Made by a program: the position numbers and the translations under genes
Origin: Leeuwenhoekiella blandensis MED217
Lineage (GTDB): Bacteria; Bacteroidota; Bacteroidia; Flavobacteriales; Flavobacteriaceae
Reading direction: 5' to 3'
Length of the DNA stretch: 64,000 nt
Assembly (NCBI RefSeq): GCF_000152985.1
Contig: NZ_CH672395.1
Span: 4,065,823-4,129,822 of the forward strand
Shown here: positions 42,490 through 51,121 of the stretch, piece by piece
Numbering within the stretch: the stretch's first letter is position 1
How the letters are laid out: each line of letters begins with the position of its first letter
Notes under the pieces: model-generated
Told to the model about the DNA's origin: nothing
Seen by the model: only the letters and a program-made list of their open reading frames with translations
Database searches by the model: none

Positions 42490-42689
42490 ATTTGTTTCAC
42501 TTTCTGTACCATAGCACATAAGATTTTCTATTTAGATACACATTTACGTAATGCGTTGCTTCTAAAGATGTTAAATTTTCAGTTTGGAATTTTTCCTTCT
42601 CAAAGGCTCAAAAAAGAGTGAAACGCTTCGTTTGTTGGAATTTTTCCAATATTTAGGAATAAATCATTGGTTGCCAATAAAAGAAATAT

Positions 42690-42697
42690 TACTTTAG
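42690..42697 (+). promoter_or_regulatory. recA promoter candidate TACTTTAG
   Basis: It matches TAnnTTTG at 7 of 8 positions. TTG triplets at 42667 and 42671 give spacings of 20 and 16 bases. Confidence 0.4.
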
Positions 42698-42783
42698 CAG
42701 CTTAAAGAAGCGTGTGAGCATCCTATTGTTTGGCGCTTCCTTCTAAACAAACTCAAAACCAGAGTTTAAAGACACTAAAAAGT

Positions 42784-43794
42784 ATGAGTAAAGAACAAGA
42801 AGCCAAGTTAAAAGCCCTGAAGCTTACCCTTGATAAAATGGATAAAACCTACGGAAAGGGTACCGTAATGAAAATGGGAGATAATGCGATTATAGAAGTT
42901 GAATCTATTTCTACAGGTTCACTTGGTCTTGATATGGCATTAGGTGTAGGCGGTTTACCTAAAGGGCGAATTATAGAAATTTATGGTCCTGAATCTTCAG
43001 GTAAAACAACCTTGACCTTACACGCTATTGCCGAAGCACAAAAGAAAGGCGGTATTGCGGCTTTTATTGATGCGGAGCACGCTTTTGATCGTTTTTATGC
43101 TGATAAATTAGGAGTAGATATTGAAAACCTAATCATTTCACAGCCAGACAACGGGGAGCAAGCGCTTGAAATCACAGACAACCTCATTCGTTCTGGAGCA
43201 ATCGACATCATTGTAGTCGACTCTGTCGCTGCATTAACTCCAAAAAGTGAGATTGAAGGAGAAATGGGAGATTCTAAAATGGGTCTTCACGCAAGATTGA
43301 TGTCTCAGGCCTTACGTAAACTTACAGGGTCTATCAGCAAAACCAACTGTACTGTGATTTTTATCAACCAGTTGCGTGAAAAGATCGGTGTGATGTTTGG
43401 TAACCCCGAGACAACAACGGGTGGTAACGCACTTAAGTTTTATGCTTCGGTACGACTTGACATTCGTAGATCTACACAGATCAAAGATTCTAATGGTGAA
43501 GTACAAGGTAACAAGACCCGAGTAAAGGTGGTTAAGAATAAAGTGGCTCCTCCTTTCCGTCAGGCAGAATTTGATATTATGTATGGTGAAGGAATTTCTA
43601 AAGTTGGAGAAATTCTTGACATTGGTGTTGATTATGAGATCATCAAAAAGAGTGGTTCTTGGTTCAGCTACCAAGACACCAAGCTGGGTCAAGGACGTGA
43701 TGCCGTAAAAGCCATTTTAAAAGACAATCCAGACTTATTGGAAGAACTTGAGGTAAAAATCAAGGACGCTATCAAAATAGCCAAAGAAGCTTAA
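42784..43794 (+). CDS. recA: Recombinase A
   Basis: This 336-residue DNA strand-exchange ATPase has Walker [10 protein letters not shown] (about 68-76), Walker [13 protein letters not shown], loop L1 [20 protein letters not shown] and the [22 protein letters not shown] core around L2. The C-terminal domain is short and ends in a Lys-rich segment. The ATG at 42784 ([12 protein letters not shown]) is chosen over an in-frame TTG at 42730. It is a single-gene unit, with the next gene 73 bases away. Confidence 0.97.
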   Translation: MSKEQEAKLKALKLTLDKMDKTYGKGTVMKMGDNAIIEVESISTGSLGLDMALGVGGLPKGRIIEIYGPESSGKTTLTLHAIAEAQKKGGIAAFIDAEHAFDRFYADKLGVDIENLIISQPDNGEQALEITDNLIRSGAIDIIVVDSVAALTPKSEIEGEMGDSKMGLHARLMSQALRKLTGSISKTNCTVIFINQLREKIGVMFGNPETTTGGNALKFYASVRLDIRRSTQIKDSNGEVQGNKTRVKVVKNKVAPPFRQAEFDIMYGEGISKVGEILDIGVDYEIIKKSGSWFSYQDTKLGQGRDAVKAILKDNPDLLEELEVKIKDAIKIAKEA

Positions 43795-43867
43795 AATATT
43801 TTTTAAGCCCTCTTACGCAACCTTTTTCATCTTAAAGTATCTACTTATCAAAAAGCAGATAATTTTA

Positions 43868-44284
43868 ATGATGAAAAAGGTTTTTTTATTAATTGGTTTA
43901 TTAGGTTTAATGGCCAGTTGTTCTCTTGATGATGAAGGACAAGTTGTGAGTTATGAAGCACTTCCGATTGCAGATTACGAGTTACCCGAAAGTTTTGTTT
44001 ACGGCGAGCGTTATCAATTACCGGTATCTTTTGTATTGCCAACCACCTGCCACGAGTTTTACAACTTTGAAGCTGCAAGGCAAGACAGTACGCGCTTTGT
44101 ATATGCTATAAGTCAGGTTCTAGAAAGTGACTTGTGTACCGATACGCCCAACGACACCATCTCGACATTTCTAAATTTTGATGTAATTTATAATTACACT
44201 TATGTATTTAAAATGTACAAAGGCGATGATGAAAATGGGGAGCCTATCTATGAGACGCAAGAAGTTCCTGTAGAGCAACCTTAA
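43868..44284 (+). CDS. Small lipoprotein of unknown function
   Basis: This 138-residue protein has a lipoprotein signal (LGLMASCSLDD, Cys about 18) and an acidic soluble part with CHEFYNFEAARQDSTRF and a second Cys pair. I do not recognise a family. Two adjacent ATG codons (43868, 43871) could both serve. It lies 19 bases before an ECF sigma factor gene on the same strand and could be co-expressed with it. Confidence 0.75.
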   Translation: MMKKVFLLIGLLGLMASCSLDDEGQVVSYEALPIADYELPESFVYGERYQLPVSFVLPTTCHEFYNFEAARQDSTRFVYAISQVLESDLCTDTPNDTISTFLNFDVIYNYTYVFKMYKGDDENGEPIYETQEVPVEQP

Positions 44285-44303
44285 TTACCAAGCACCAAAC
44301 AAT

Positions 44304-44852
44304 GTGAGTTTAGAAAAGCTCTTAAAAGGTTTAATCAAAGAAAAACCAAAGGCGCAGGCGGAGTTATACACCTTGTACTCCCGCACGCTCTTTGGTGTTT
44401 CTTTGAAGTATTCTCGCAACTACGAGGAGGCAGAAGACAACCTTCAAGACGCATTTCTAACCATTTTTAAAAAAATACAGCAATACAAAGGTAAAGGCTC
44501 TTTTGAAGGCTGGTTAAAGCGTATCGTGATCAATACCGCATTGCAACGCTATCGCAAGCAACAAGTTTTTGAAATAGTAAATGAGCAACAAATTGAACAA
44601 GAAGAAGTAACTGTTGATACTGAAGATATTTCGCTTCAATTTTTACTTAAGATCGTTCAAGAATTACCAGATCGCTACAGGCTGGTGTTTAACCTTTATG
44701 TATTGGACGGTTATCCACATAAGGAGATTGCCAAAATGTTAAGCATAAGCGAAGGGACGAGTAAGTCTAATCTTGCGCGCGCCCGATTAATTTTAAAAGA
44801 AAAAGTTGAAAATTTTCAGCAAAGTGAAACCCTACAATCCTCAACACGGTGA
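44304..44852 (+). CDS. ECF-type RNA polymerase sigma factor
   Basis: This 182-residue sigma-70 relative has region 2 (YSRTLFGVSLKYSRNYEEAEDNLQDAF and YKGKGSFEGWLKRIVINTA) and region 4 (LPDRYRLVFNLYVLDGYPHKEIAKML with SEGTSKSNLARARLILK). It starts with GTG at 44304. Its stop overlaps the next gene by four bases; the next gene encodes a single-pass membrane protein, the usual place for an anti-sigma partner. Confidence 0.92.
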   Translation: MSLEKLLKGLIKEKPKAQAELYTLYSRTLFGVSLKYSRNYEEAEDNLQDAFLTIFKKIQQYKGKGSFEGWLKRIVINTALQRYRKQQVFEIVNEQQIEQEEVTVDTEDISLQFLLKIVQELPDRYRLVFNLYVLDGYPHKEIAKMLSISEGTSKSNLARARLILKEKVENFQQSETLQSSTR

Positions 44853-46279
44853 AAGAGCAAAAAAACATAGACCGCCTGTTTCAGGAAAAGTTTAAAGACT
44901 ATGAGGCTACGCCAAGCGATAAGGTTTGGGCCGGCATAGTTGATAAGCAAAAGAAAAGACGCACCGTGATCCCGCTTTGGCTTCAGTTGGGTGGCGCAGC
45001 GGCGGTTCTTGCCCTTTTAATTTTGGCGGGTAATTTTATTTTTACTCCGGCAGATACGCCCGATGCGGAAATTGTTCTAGAAGAAACTAAAACTTTAGAA
45101 GATAACAACAATATCGAAATCACAAATACCTCTGAAAAAAATACAGCGGTAGCCACTTCAGAAGAAGAGTCGGCTGAAACGCGAGAGCAAAATAACCCAC
45201 ATTCGAATAGGTCTTCAGTTATAAATACCGAAACTTCTAAAACAGTTGCACAAACTTCTCAAAATGAAAAAGCAGATGCTGGCAACAACACAGCGACTAG
45301 CAAGCCTACACAGCCGGTAGTGACAGACACTACCTCATCTTACGGCATTGCCCAGTCTAACCAAAACAACAACGCAAACCCTTTGCAGCAACAAAACACT
45401 GCTGCGGAAAATCAGGCCAATGCAATAGCTGCTACAGAAAATGTGTCGAAAGACGACCGGCTTCCAGCAGAGGAAACCAAAAGTTTGCAAGAAATCGCCG
45501 ATGCGCAAAAGGAAGATGCTATTGCAGATGCTGAAGTTGAAGATCCAAAATCTAAAACAGACACGCGCTGGGGAATTACGCCCATGGTTGCTCCAGTTTA
45601 CTATAACAGTTTTGGTGGTTCTGGTATTGCCTCAGAATTTGCCGATAATAAAAAGAGCGGTGATGTTAATTTTAGCTACGGTGTGCAAGTGAGTTACGCG
45701 GTGACAAATAAGCTTACCGTTCGTTCCGGGATCAACAAGGTAGATCTTGGCTACCGCACCGAGCAAATAAATTTTGCTCCTACCATACAAGCCCGTTCGA
45801 TAAGCAGTATTGACTACAATCAAAGTTCTCAACTCATTCAGATTGCAGACGGTAATAAGAGTTTAGCTTCTTCAGCAGCTGAATTTGCTAACAATTCTAC
45901 CGTTGCAGGAACGAGTATCAATAATGCGTTACATCAGGAGCTCGGCTATATCGAGGTCCCTTTTGAAGCAGAATATGCGCTACTCGATCGCAAAGTGGGT
46001 ATTCAGGTTATTGGTGGTTTTAGTACCCTGTTCCTAAATAACAATTCGATTTCACTCGAAGAGAGCAATTCGGTTTCTCGATTGGGTGCATCCAACAGTT
46101 TAAACAATACGAGTTTTAGCACCAATGTAGGTCTGGGATTAGATTATAAATTCACTGATCGTATTCAGTTTAACCTAGAGCCTATGTTTAAATATCAACT
46201 GAATGCTTATACCAAAACCGTAAGTGATTTTAGGCCCTATTATTTAGGCCTTTACACCGGTTTAAGCATTAAGTTTTAA
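44849..46279 (+). CDS. Single-pass membrane protein with C-terminal outer-membrane-barrel-like domain
   Basis: This 476-residue protein starts with GTG. It has a cytosolic N-terminus of about 40 residues, one membrane helix (LWLQLGGAAAVLALLILAGNFIF, about 43-65), a long Asn/Glu/Thr-rich linker (about 70-220) and a C-terminal beta domain rich in aromatic and glycine residues (GLGLDYKFTDRIQFNLEP, ending SIKF). The layout suggests a sigma-regulating membrane partner joined to a barrel-like domain. Both functions are inferred from position and shape. Confidence 0.75.
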   Translation: MKEQKNIDRLFQEKFKDYEATPSDKVWAGIVDKQKKRRTVIPLWLQLGGAAAVLALLILAGNFIFTPADTPDAEIVLEETKTLEDNNNIEITNTSEKNTAVATSEEESAETREQNNPHSNRSSVINTETSKTVAQTSQNEKADAGNNTATSKPTQPVVTDTTSSYGIAQSNQNNNANPLQQQNTAAENQANAIAATENVSKDDRLPAEETKSLQEIADAQKEDAIADAEVEDPKSKTDTRWGITPMVAPVYYNSFGGSGIASEFADNKKSGDVNFSYGVQVSYAVTNKLTVRSGINKVDLGYRTEQINFAPTIQARSISSIDYNQSSQLIQIADGNKSLASSAAEFANNSTVAGTSINNALHQELGYIEVPFEAEYALLDRKVGIQVIGGFSTLFLNNNSISLEESNSVSRLGASNSLNNTSFSTNVGLGLDYKFTDRIQFNLEPMFKYQLNAYTKTVSDFRPYYLGLYTGLSIKF

Positions 46280-46455
46280 AATACATGAAAAAGGAAGATT
46301 AGATAACTGAAGCTTAGTTCAAAATCAACCGGCTGAGCTTCGGTTTTATCTTCAAAATCTTTAAAAGAAACTGTATGCTGCCAGCTAACAGTATGCAGGA
46401 AGTTAGGTTAGTTTTTTAGTTGGTTAGGTTAATTATTGCTAGCGCAATGATGAAG

Positions 46456-46487
46456 AAAAGTCGCCTTGTGGTTAGGGCGACTTTTTT
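46456..46487. terminator. Bidirectional terminator
   Basis: AAAAGTCGCC and GGCGACTTTT form a 10-bp stem with T runs on both strands, between the plus-strand barrel gene and plsC. Confidence 0.75.
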
Positions 46488-47244
46488 ATGCTTCAATATC
46501 GTAAGCCTGATCTTTTAAGAGCTCGGCATGAATGGCTTTAAAGGTCTGCTCTTTCAGAGTTTTACGATCATTAGGTTTGAGTCCTTCCGTTTGAATAAAA
46601 GGTAAAACTTTGACACGCATCAAACCCGGCGAACCCGTAAAAAAGTCATAGGAAAACCGTTTTTTATTGTCGTAAAACACCATAGGTACAATAGGCACTT
46701 GATGATCAATTGCCAATCTAAAAGCGCCATCTTTAAACGTATCGAGTATGATACTCGTATCATCCGGAACGCCGCCTTCGGGAAAAATACAAATACTTAA
46801 ACCTTGTTTTAATCTATTTTGTGCGCTTTCAAAAACGGCACGTCGACTTTTAGGATCGCCGCGATCTACAAGAATACAGGTTTGCTTATAAAAATATCCA
46901 AAGAGCGGAAATTTTGCCAACTCCTGTTTTCCTACAAAAACGAAAGGATTGCGCACGCTACTCAACATCAACATAATGTCTGTCATGGACGTATGGTTAG
47001 CAACATACATATAACTTTTACCGCGCTGTGTTTTTTCTAGGCGCTTCACTTCTGGCCAAAAGCCCATTCCATATAGAATAAACCGTGCCCACAGTCGCGC
47101 CATTTTGAAGAAATAGGGATACCAAGAATCCTTTGCTACCGAAATAAGTAAAAAGGGTAACAGCACAAGGATAGGGACTATAATTAGAATATAGAACCAA
47201 ATGCGCCAAAGCAAAATCAAAATTTTCTGAAGCAGTCTTATCAT
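46486..47244 (-). CDS. plsC: 1-acyl-sn-glycerol-3-phosphate acyltransferase
   Basis: This 252-residue membrane-bound acyltransferase has an N-terminal hydrophobic region (about 8-36) and the motif NHTSMTDIM (N-H-x4-D) with the catalytic His. Later it has LVDRGDPKSRR and FPEGGVPDD, the substrate-binding block, and VPMVFYDN. It forms phosphatidic acid from lysophosphatidic acid. The ATG at 47244 is preferred over an in-frame start at 47292. Confidence 0.92.
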   Translation of the reverse strand: MIRLLQKILILLWRIWFYILIIVPILVLLPFLLISVAKDSWYPYFFKMARLWARFILYGMGFWPEVKRLEKTQRGKSYMYVANHTSMTDIMLMLSSVRNPFVFVGKQELAKFPLFGYFYKQTCILVDRGDPKSRRAVFESAQNRLKQGLSICIFPEGGVPDDTSIILDTFKDGAFRLAIDHQVPIVPMVFYDNKKRFSYDFFTGSPGLMRVKVLPFIQTEGLKPNDRKTLKEQTFKAIHAELLKDQAYDIEA

Positions 47245-47331
47245 CAATAGTATACGCTTAGGTCCTGTTTGAAGAACAAACCGGCATCTCAAAAATAGAC
47301 ATTTTAAAAGGAGTTAATACGTGAAAAGGGG

Positions 47332-47339
47332 TAACTTTG
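47332..47339 (+). promoter_or_regulatory. -7 element TAACTTTG of trpS
   Basis: This is an exact TAnnTTTG match ending 19 bases before the trpS ATG at 47359. No TTG is seen at the -33 spacing. Confidence 0.45.
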
Positions 47340-47358
47340 CTCAAAATTTAAATCAACC

Positions 47359-48327
47359 ATGTCACGAATTTTAACCGGTGTTCAAAGTACAGGAACACCT
47401 CATTTAGGTAACTTATTAGGAGCTATTATTCCTGCGATCAAGATGGCCAATGAGCCAGAAAATGAATCCTTTTTATTCATCGCAGATATGCACTCGCTTA
47501 CGCAAATAAAAAATGGCGAAACCTTAAGACACAACACCTATTCTACTGCCGCGACATGGCTTGCTTGTGGTCTTGACATTAACAAAACGGTTTTTTATCG
47601 TCAAAGTGATATCCCGCAAACCACAGAACTTACCTGGTATTTGAGCTGTTTTTTTCCGTATCAGCGTTTGACGCTTGCGCATAGTTTTAAGGATAAAGCA
47701 GACCGTCTAGAAGATGTAAATGCAGGTCTTTTTACGTACCCAATGCTTATGGCAGCAGACATCCTTTTGTATGATGCCGAAATTGTACCTGTAGGTAAAG
47801 ATCAATCACAGCATCTTGAGATGACTCGTGATGTTGCTTCACGTTTTCACGCACAAATGGGTGAAACTTTTGTTATTCCTGAATTGAAACTTCACGAAGA
47901 AACCATGTATATCCCGGGAACAGACGGGGCTAAAATGAGTAAAAGTAAAGGCAATACGATAATTATTTTTCAGTCTGATAAAGCATTGAAAAAACAAATT
48001 ATGAGCATTGAAACCGATAGCACGCCTTTAGAAGACCCTAAAGATCCTGACACGTGTAATGTTTTTGGCATCTATAAATTGCTTGCTTCAAAAGATGAAG
48101 TTGCCCAGATGCGTAAGAATTATGAGGCTGGTGGTTATGGTTATGGTCACGCTAAAAAAGCTTTGTACGAACTTGTCCTAAACACGTTTGAAAAAGAGCG
48201 CGCACTTTATAACCATTATATGGAAAATCTTGATGAACTTGATGCTGCCTTGAGCGTAGGTGCAGAAAAAGCCAGGGGAATTGCAAACGACGTATTAGAA
48301 CGCGTGCGTAAAAAAGTAGGATACTAA
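47359..48327 (+). CDS. trpS: Tryptophanyl-tRNA synthetase
   Basis: This 322-residue class I aminoacyl-tRNA synthetase has the HIGH-type motif in STGTPHLGNLLGA (residues about 9-22) and the KMSKS loop in GAKMSKSKGNT (about 191-202). DILLYDAEIVPVGKDQSQHLEMTRDVA, the amino-acid pocket, is intact. It charges tRNA(Trp). Its stop overlaps the convergent dprA stop by four bases. Confidence 0.95.
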   Translation: MSRILTGVQSTGTPHLGNLLGAIIPAIKMANEPENESFLFIADMHSLTQIKNGETLRHNTYSTAATWLACGLDINKTVFYRQSDIPQTTELTWYLSCFFPYQRLTLAHSFKDKADRLEDVNAGLFTYPMLMAADILLYDAEIVPVGKDQSQHLEMTRDVASRFHAQMGETFVIPELKLHEETMYIPGTDGAKMSKSKGNTIIIFQSDKALKKQIMSIETDSTPLEDPKDPDTCNVFGIYKLLASKDEVAQMRKNYEAGGYGYGHAKKALYELVLNTFEKERALYNHYMENLDELDAALSVGAEKARGIANDVLERVRKKVGY

Positions 48328-49424
48328 GTCAGTTCAAATTGTTTTCCCGGCAAGGGTCTTACAACTCCTTTCAATTCCATATTGAGAAGGATGCTGGCTA
48401 CTTTAAACGTGGGCATTTTGCAATGTAGCGCAATCAGATCTAGTTGCTCTTTGCCCGCGTCTGATAGGTAATTCCAGATTAGTTTTTCTTCAGAAGACAA
48501 CTCTACAAATAATTGCTTTTGTACCGGTTTTAAATCTTCTTCAATTTGCCAATTGAGTAGATAAATCAAATCTGCAGCACTGGTGATCAATTGTGCTTTT
48601 TGGGTTTTGATCAAATTATTACAGCCCAAACTTTGTGCATCTCCGGGTCTTCCGGGTACTGCAAAAACATCTCTGTTATAAGAGTGCGCAATATCTGCAG
48701 TGACTAGCGAACCTCCTTTTTCGGCACTCTCGATGACAACTGTTGCTTCACTCATCCCAGCGATAATGCGATTTCTACGTAAAAAATTGGTGCGGTCAAA
48801 AACATCACTACTCCAAAAATCAGTAATAAACGCACCTTGCGCTTCTACTGCTTTCACATATTTTGCGTGTACTTTAGGATAAATCTGGTTCAACCCGTGC
48901 GCTAAGACCGCAATCGTATCTAAACCATTATCCAGCGCTGCGCGATGCGCAGTGATATCAACTCCATACGCAAAGCCAGAAACAATAAGCGGATTGAGCG
49001 GCGCCAGATCTTCAACAAATTGCTTGATAAAATCGATACCATGACTCGTCACTTTTCGCGTTCCTACAATTGAAATCATACGTTGATGCGTGTAGTCTTT
49101 ACTACCGCGCTTAAACAGTAAGATCGGGCCGTCTATGCAATGTTTTAAGCGCTCAGGATATTCCGACTCCAAATAACCGCAACAGTGAATTTTATTATCC
49201 TGAATAAACTTCAGCTCTTCCTCGGCAGCAAGGCGGTGTTCCTTTTCAAAAAACTCTTTGAGCTTCAGCGTTCCTATACCGTCTAGTTTTAAGAGACTTT
49301 CCATTTTTTGACTCAACAAGTTTTGCGCAGATTCAAACCGCGCGATCAACCGCTTGATCGACGTATCACCCAATTTTGGAATACGTTGTAATGTAAGGTA
49401 TGCAAGGAGCTCTTCTTCTTCCAT
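48324..49424 (-). CDS. dprA: DNA processing protein DprA
   Basis: This 366-residue protein protects incoming single-stranded DNA and loads RecA during transformation. It has an N-terminal helix-hairpin-helix region (LDGIGTLKLKEFF), a Rossmann-like core (ISIVGTRKVTSHG, VSGFAYGVDITAH, TIAVLAHGLNQIYPK, VVIESAEKGGSLVTAD, FAVPGRP) and a C-terminal winged-helix tail. All core motifs are complete. It is convergent with trpS and divergent from the HU/SPOR gene. No competence genes are nearby. Confidence 0.94.
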   Translation of the reverse strand: MEEEELLAYLTLQRIPKLGDTSIKRLIARFESAQNLLSQKMESLLKLDGIGTLKLKEFFEKEHRLAAEEELKFIQDNKIHCCGYLESEYPERLKHCIDGPILLFKRGSKDYTHQRMISIVGTRKVTSHGIDFIKQFVEDLAPLNPLIVSGFAYGVDITAHRAALDNGLDTIAVLAHGLNQIYPKVHAKYVKAVEAQGAFITDFWSSDVFDRTNFLRRNRIIAGMSEATVVIESAEKGGSLVTADIAHSYNRDVFAVPGRPGDAQSLGCNNLIKTQKAQLITSAADLIYLLNWQIEEDLKPVQKQLFVELSSEEKLIWNYLSDAGKEQLDLIALHCKMPTFKVASILLNMELKGVVRPLPGKQFELT

Positions 49425-49519
49425 TTCTGTAATTAACTGTTAATAAAGGTATTGTAAAATTGTTAACAATTCACAGATAACTTTCTAAAATGGGTAGGCT
49501 TTTTTTATAATTTTACTTT

Positions 49520-50452
49520 ATGCATTTTTCAACTTACATCAGCGACTTACTTTATAGATACGAGTGCGTGATTGTGCCAGGCTTTGGTGCATTTTTAGCA
49601 CATCGTGTTTCTGCGCATTATGACGAAACGACGCAGGCCTTTTTCCCACCTAAAAAACGCATTTCTTTTAACGCCCAATTGCAGGAAAACGATGGCTTAT
49701 TAGCCAATTATATCGCTTCTGCAGAACGTTTAAGTTATGAAGACGCGCTTTTACAAGTCCAAGAGTTTGGACTTCAAATTCAGCAAAAATTAGATGCTGA
49801 AGAGCGCGTGTATGTTGACAAAATTGGTACATTAACTCGCAATGAAGCCGGTAAAATAAGCTTTGAGCCAGAAGCCAAAACAAATTACCTTACTGAAGCT
49901 TTTGGTCTTGCATCATATAACGCGCGTCCTGTGAGCCGTGAGGTTCTTACACAACAGGCTGAAGAAATTGAAGAAAAAGCACCTATTCACATCACTCCAG
50001 AGCGACGTTCTAACGGATGGATGAAATATGCGGCGGTAGGCTTACTTACCATCGGCTTGTCTGGATCTTTAGGCTTCTTATACTTCAAGGATATTGCAGA
50101 TCATAATTTTGCTGAAAAGCAAAAAGCAGAGAGTCAAGTGGAGAATACCATTCAACACGCGACGTTTACCATTGACAATCCTTTGCCGGCAGTAACCTTG
50201 AATGCGTTTAAACCCAAAGGAAATTATCACATTGTGGCAGGAGCTTTCAGAATTCCTGAAAATGCTGAAACACGCGTAAATCAATTACGTGAAGCAGGAT
50301 ATAAAGCAAGAACTATTGGTAAAAACAAATACGGTTTACACCAAGTGGTTTACGGAAGCTACACCGATCGTATCGAAGCTTTAAAAGAATTAAGACAGAT
50401 ACGTAATACCGATAATGCAAACGCCTGGATGCTGGTTCAACAACTTGATTAA
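49520..50452 (+). CDS. HU-like (CCDC81-type) protein with SPOR domain
   Basis: This 310-residue protein has an N-terminal HU-CCDC81-like domain pair (about 1-130; YECVIVPGFGAFLA and KIGTLTRNEAGKISF) and one membrane helix (about 169-189, YAAVGLLTIGLSGSLGFLYF). A C-terminal SPOR domain follows (about 235-310; YHIVAGAFRIPENAETRVN). SPOR domains bind denuded septal peptidoglycan, so this protein probably acts at division sites in Bacteroidota. The function of the HU-like part is not known. Confidence 0.85.
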   Translation: MHFSTYISDLLYRYECVIVPGFGAFLAHRVSAHYDETTQAFFPPKKRISFNAQLQENDGLLANYIASAERLSYEDALLQVQEFGLQIQQKLDAEERVYVDKIGTLTRNEAGKISFEPEAKTNYLTEAFGLASYNARPVSREVLTQQAEEIEEKAPIHITPERRSNGWMKYAAVGLLTIGLSGSLGFLYFKDIADHNFAEKQKAESQVENTIQHATFTIDNPLPAVTLNAFKPKGNYHIVAGAFRIPENAETRVNQLREAGYKARTIGKNKYGLHQVVYGSYTDRIEALKELRQIRNTDNANAWMLVQQLD

Positions 50453-50478
50453 TACGCGGTATTACACTATAAATATTG

Positions 50479-50504
50479 AAAGCCTCCAAACTAGGAGGCT
50501 TTTT
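50479..50504 (+). terminator. Intrinsic terminator of the HU/SPOR gene
   Basis: AAAGCCTCC and GGAGGCTTT form a 9-bp stem with T after it. Confidence 0.75.
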
Positions 50505-50529
50505 AATTTCTTAAAGGCGCATTTCTTAC

Positions 50530-50537
50530 TATTTTTG
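50530..50537 (+). promoter_or_regulatory. -7 element TATTTTTG of the thioesterase gene
   Basis: This exact TAnnTTTG match ends 14 bases before the ATG at 50552. Confidence 0.4.
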
Positions 50538-50551
50538 CCGAAAATAAAACT

Positions 50552-51061
50552 ATGAAAGCAAAAACGCCTTCTGAATCACGTACTACGCAAACCGACTTGG
50601 TTTTACCTAACGAGACCAATCCTTTAAATAATATGTTTGGGGGCGAACTCCTTGCCCGTATGGATCGTGTTGCGAGTATTACTGCCAGAAGACACTCTCG
50701 CAGAATTGTAGTAACCGCTTCAGTAAATCACGTGGCCTTTAATAAAGCTATTCCGTTAGGAAGTGTGGTGACTGTAGAAGCTTCGATTTCCCGAGCCTTT
50801 AAAACCTCTATGGAAGTTGTTATCGATGTATGGGTAGAAGATCGTGAAAACGGCTTAAAATCTAAAGCCAACGATGCTATCTACACCTTTGTAGCCGTAG
50901 ATGAAACCGGTATGCCTGTACCCATCCCGCAGATTAAACCAGAAACAGAGAAAGAAGTTGAGCGCTATGAGGCAGCACTGCGCAGAAAACAACTCAGTCT
51001 TGTTCTCGCCGGAAAAATGCAAGCCAAAGAAGCCACAGAGCTTAAAGCACTTTTTGAATAA
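50552..51061 (+). CDS. Acyl-CoA thioesterase (hotdog fold, YciA/BFIT type)
   Basis: This 169-residue cytosolic hydrolase releases CoA from acyl-CoA. The typical segment NPLNNMFGGELLARMDRVASI places the hotdog helix and the active Asn/Asp region. SVNHVAFNKAIPLGSVVTVEASI and VEDRENGLKSKANDAIYTFVAVDE follow. It is preceded by a promoter element and ends at a terminator, so it is a single-gene unit. Confidence 0.9.
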   Translation: MKAKTPSESRTTQTDLVLPNETNPLNNMFGGELLARMDRVASITARRHSRRIVVTASVNHVAFNKAIPLGSVVTVEASISRAFKTSMEVVIDVWVEDRENGLKSKANDAIYTFVAVDETGMPVPIPQIKPETEKEVERYEAALRRKQLSLVLAGKMQAKEATELKALFE

Positions 51062-51074
51062 AAAGTTCAATCAT

Positions 51075-51106
51075 AAAAAAAGGGAAGCAATTGCTTCCCT
51101 TTTTTT
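51075..51106. terminator. Bidirectional terminator
   Basis: AAAAAAAGGGAAGCAA is followed by TTGCTTCCCTTTTTTT, a perfect 32-base palindrome between the convergent thioesterase and amidohydrolase genes. Confidence 0.85.
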
Positions 51107-51121
51107 ATTTTGATCGTTTTT

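Larger units (their letters stand above)
42227..42783. other. Intergenic region with orphan terminator and nested hairpin
   Basis: This 557-base gap between the trhO start and the recA start contains a strong terminator hairpin (42335-42367), a nested inverted repeat (42442-42489) and a recA promoter candidate. No protein gene is supported. A minus-strand transcript ending at 42335 would be about 100-350 bases, so a small RNA is possible. Confidence 0.5.

Noticed and set aside
42335-42490. tRNA or riboswitch in the trhO-recA gap
   Set aside because: The stems do not form a cloverleaf, no CCA-type end or T-loop is seen, and the hairpins match no riboswitch class I know.
42730-42783. TTG start 18 codons upstream of the recA ATG
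   Set aside because: RecA homologues begin near the ATG at 42784, and the upstream part is low-complexity and follows the promoter candidate closely.
47245-47292. Upstream start for plsC
   Set aside because: The extension is basic and unlike the family, and the ATG at 47244 gives a usual length and N-terminal helix.
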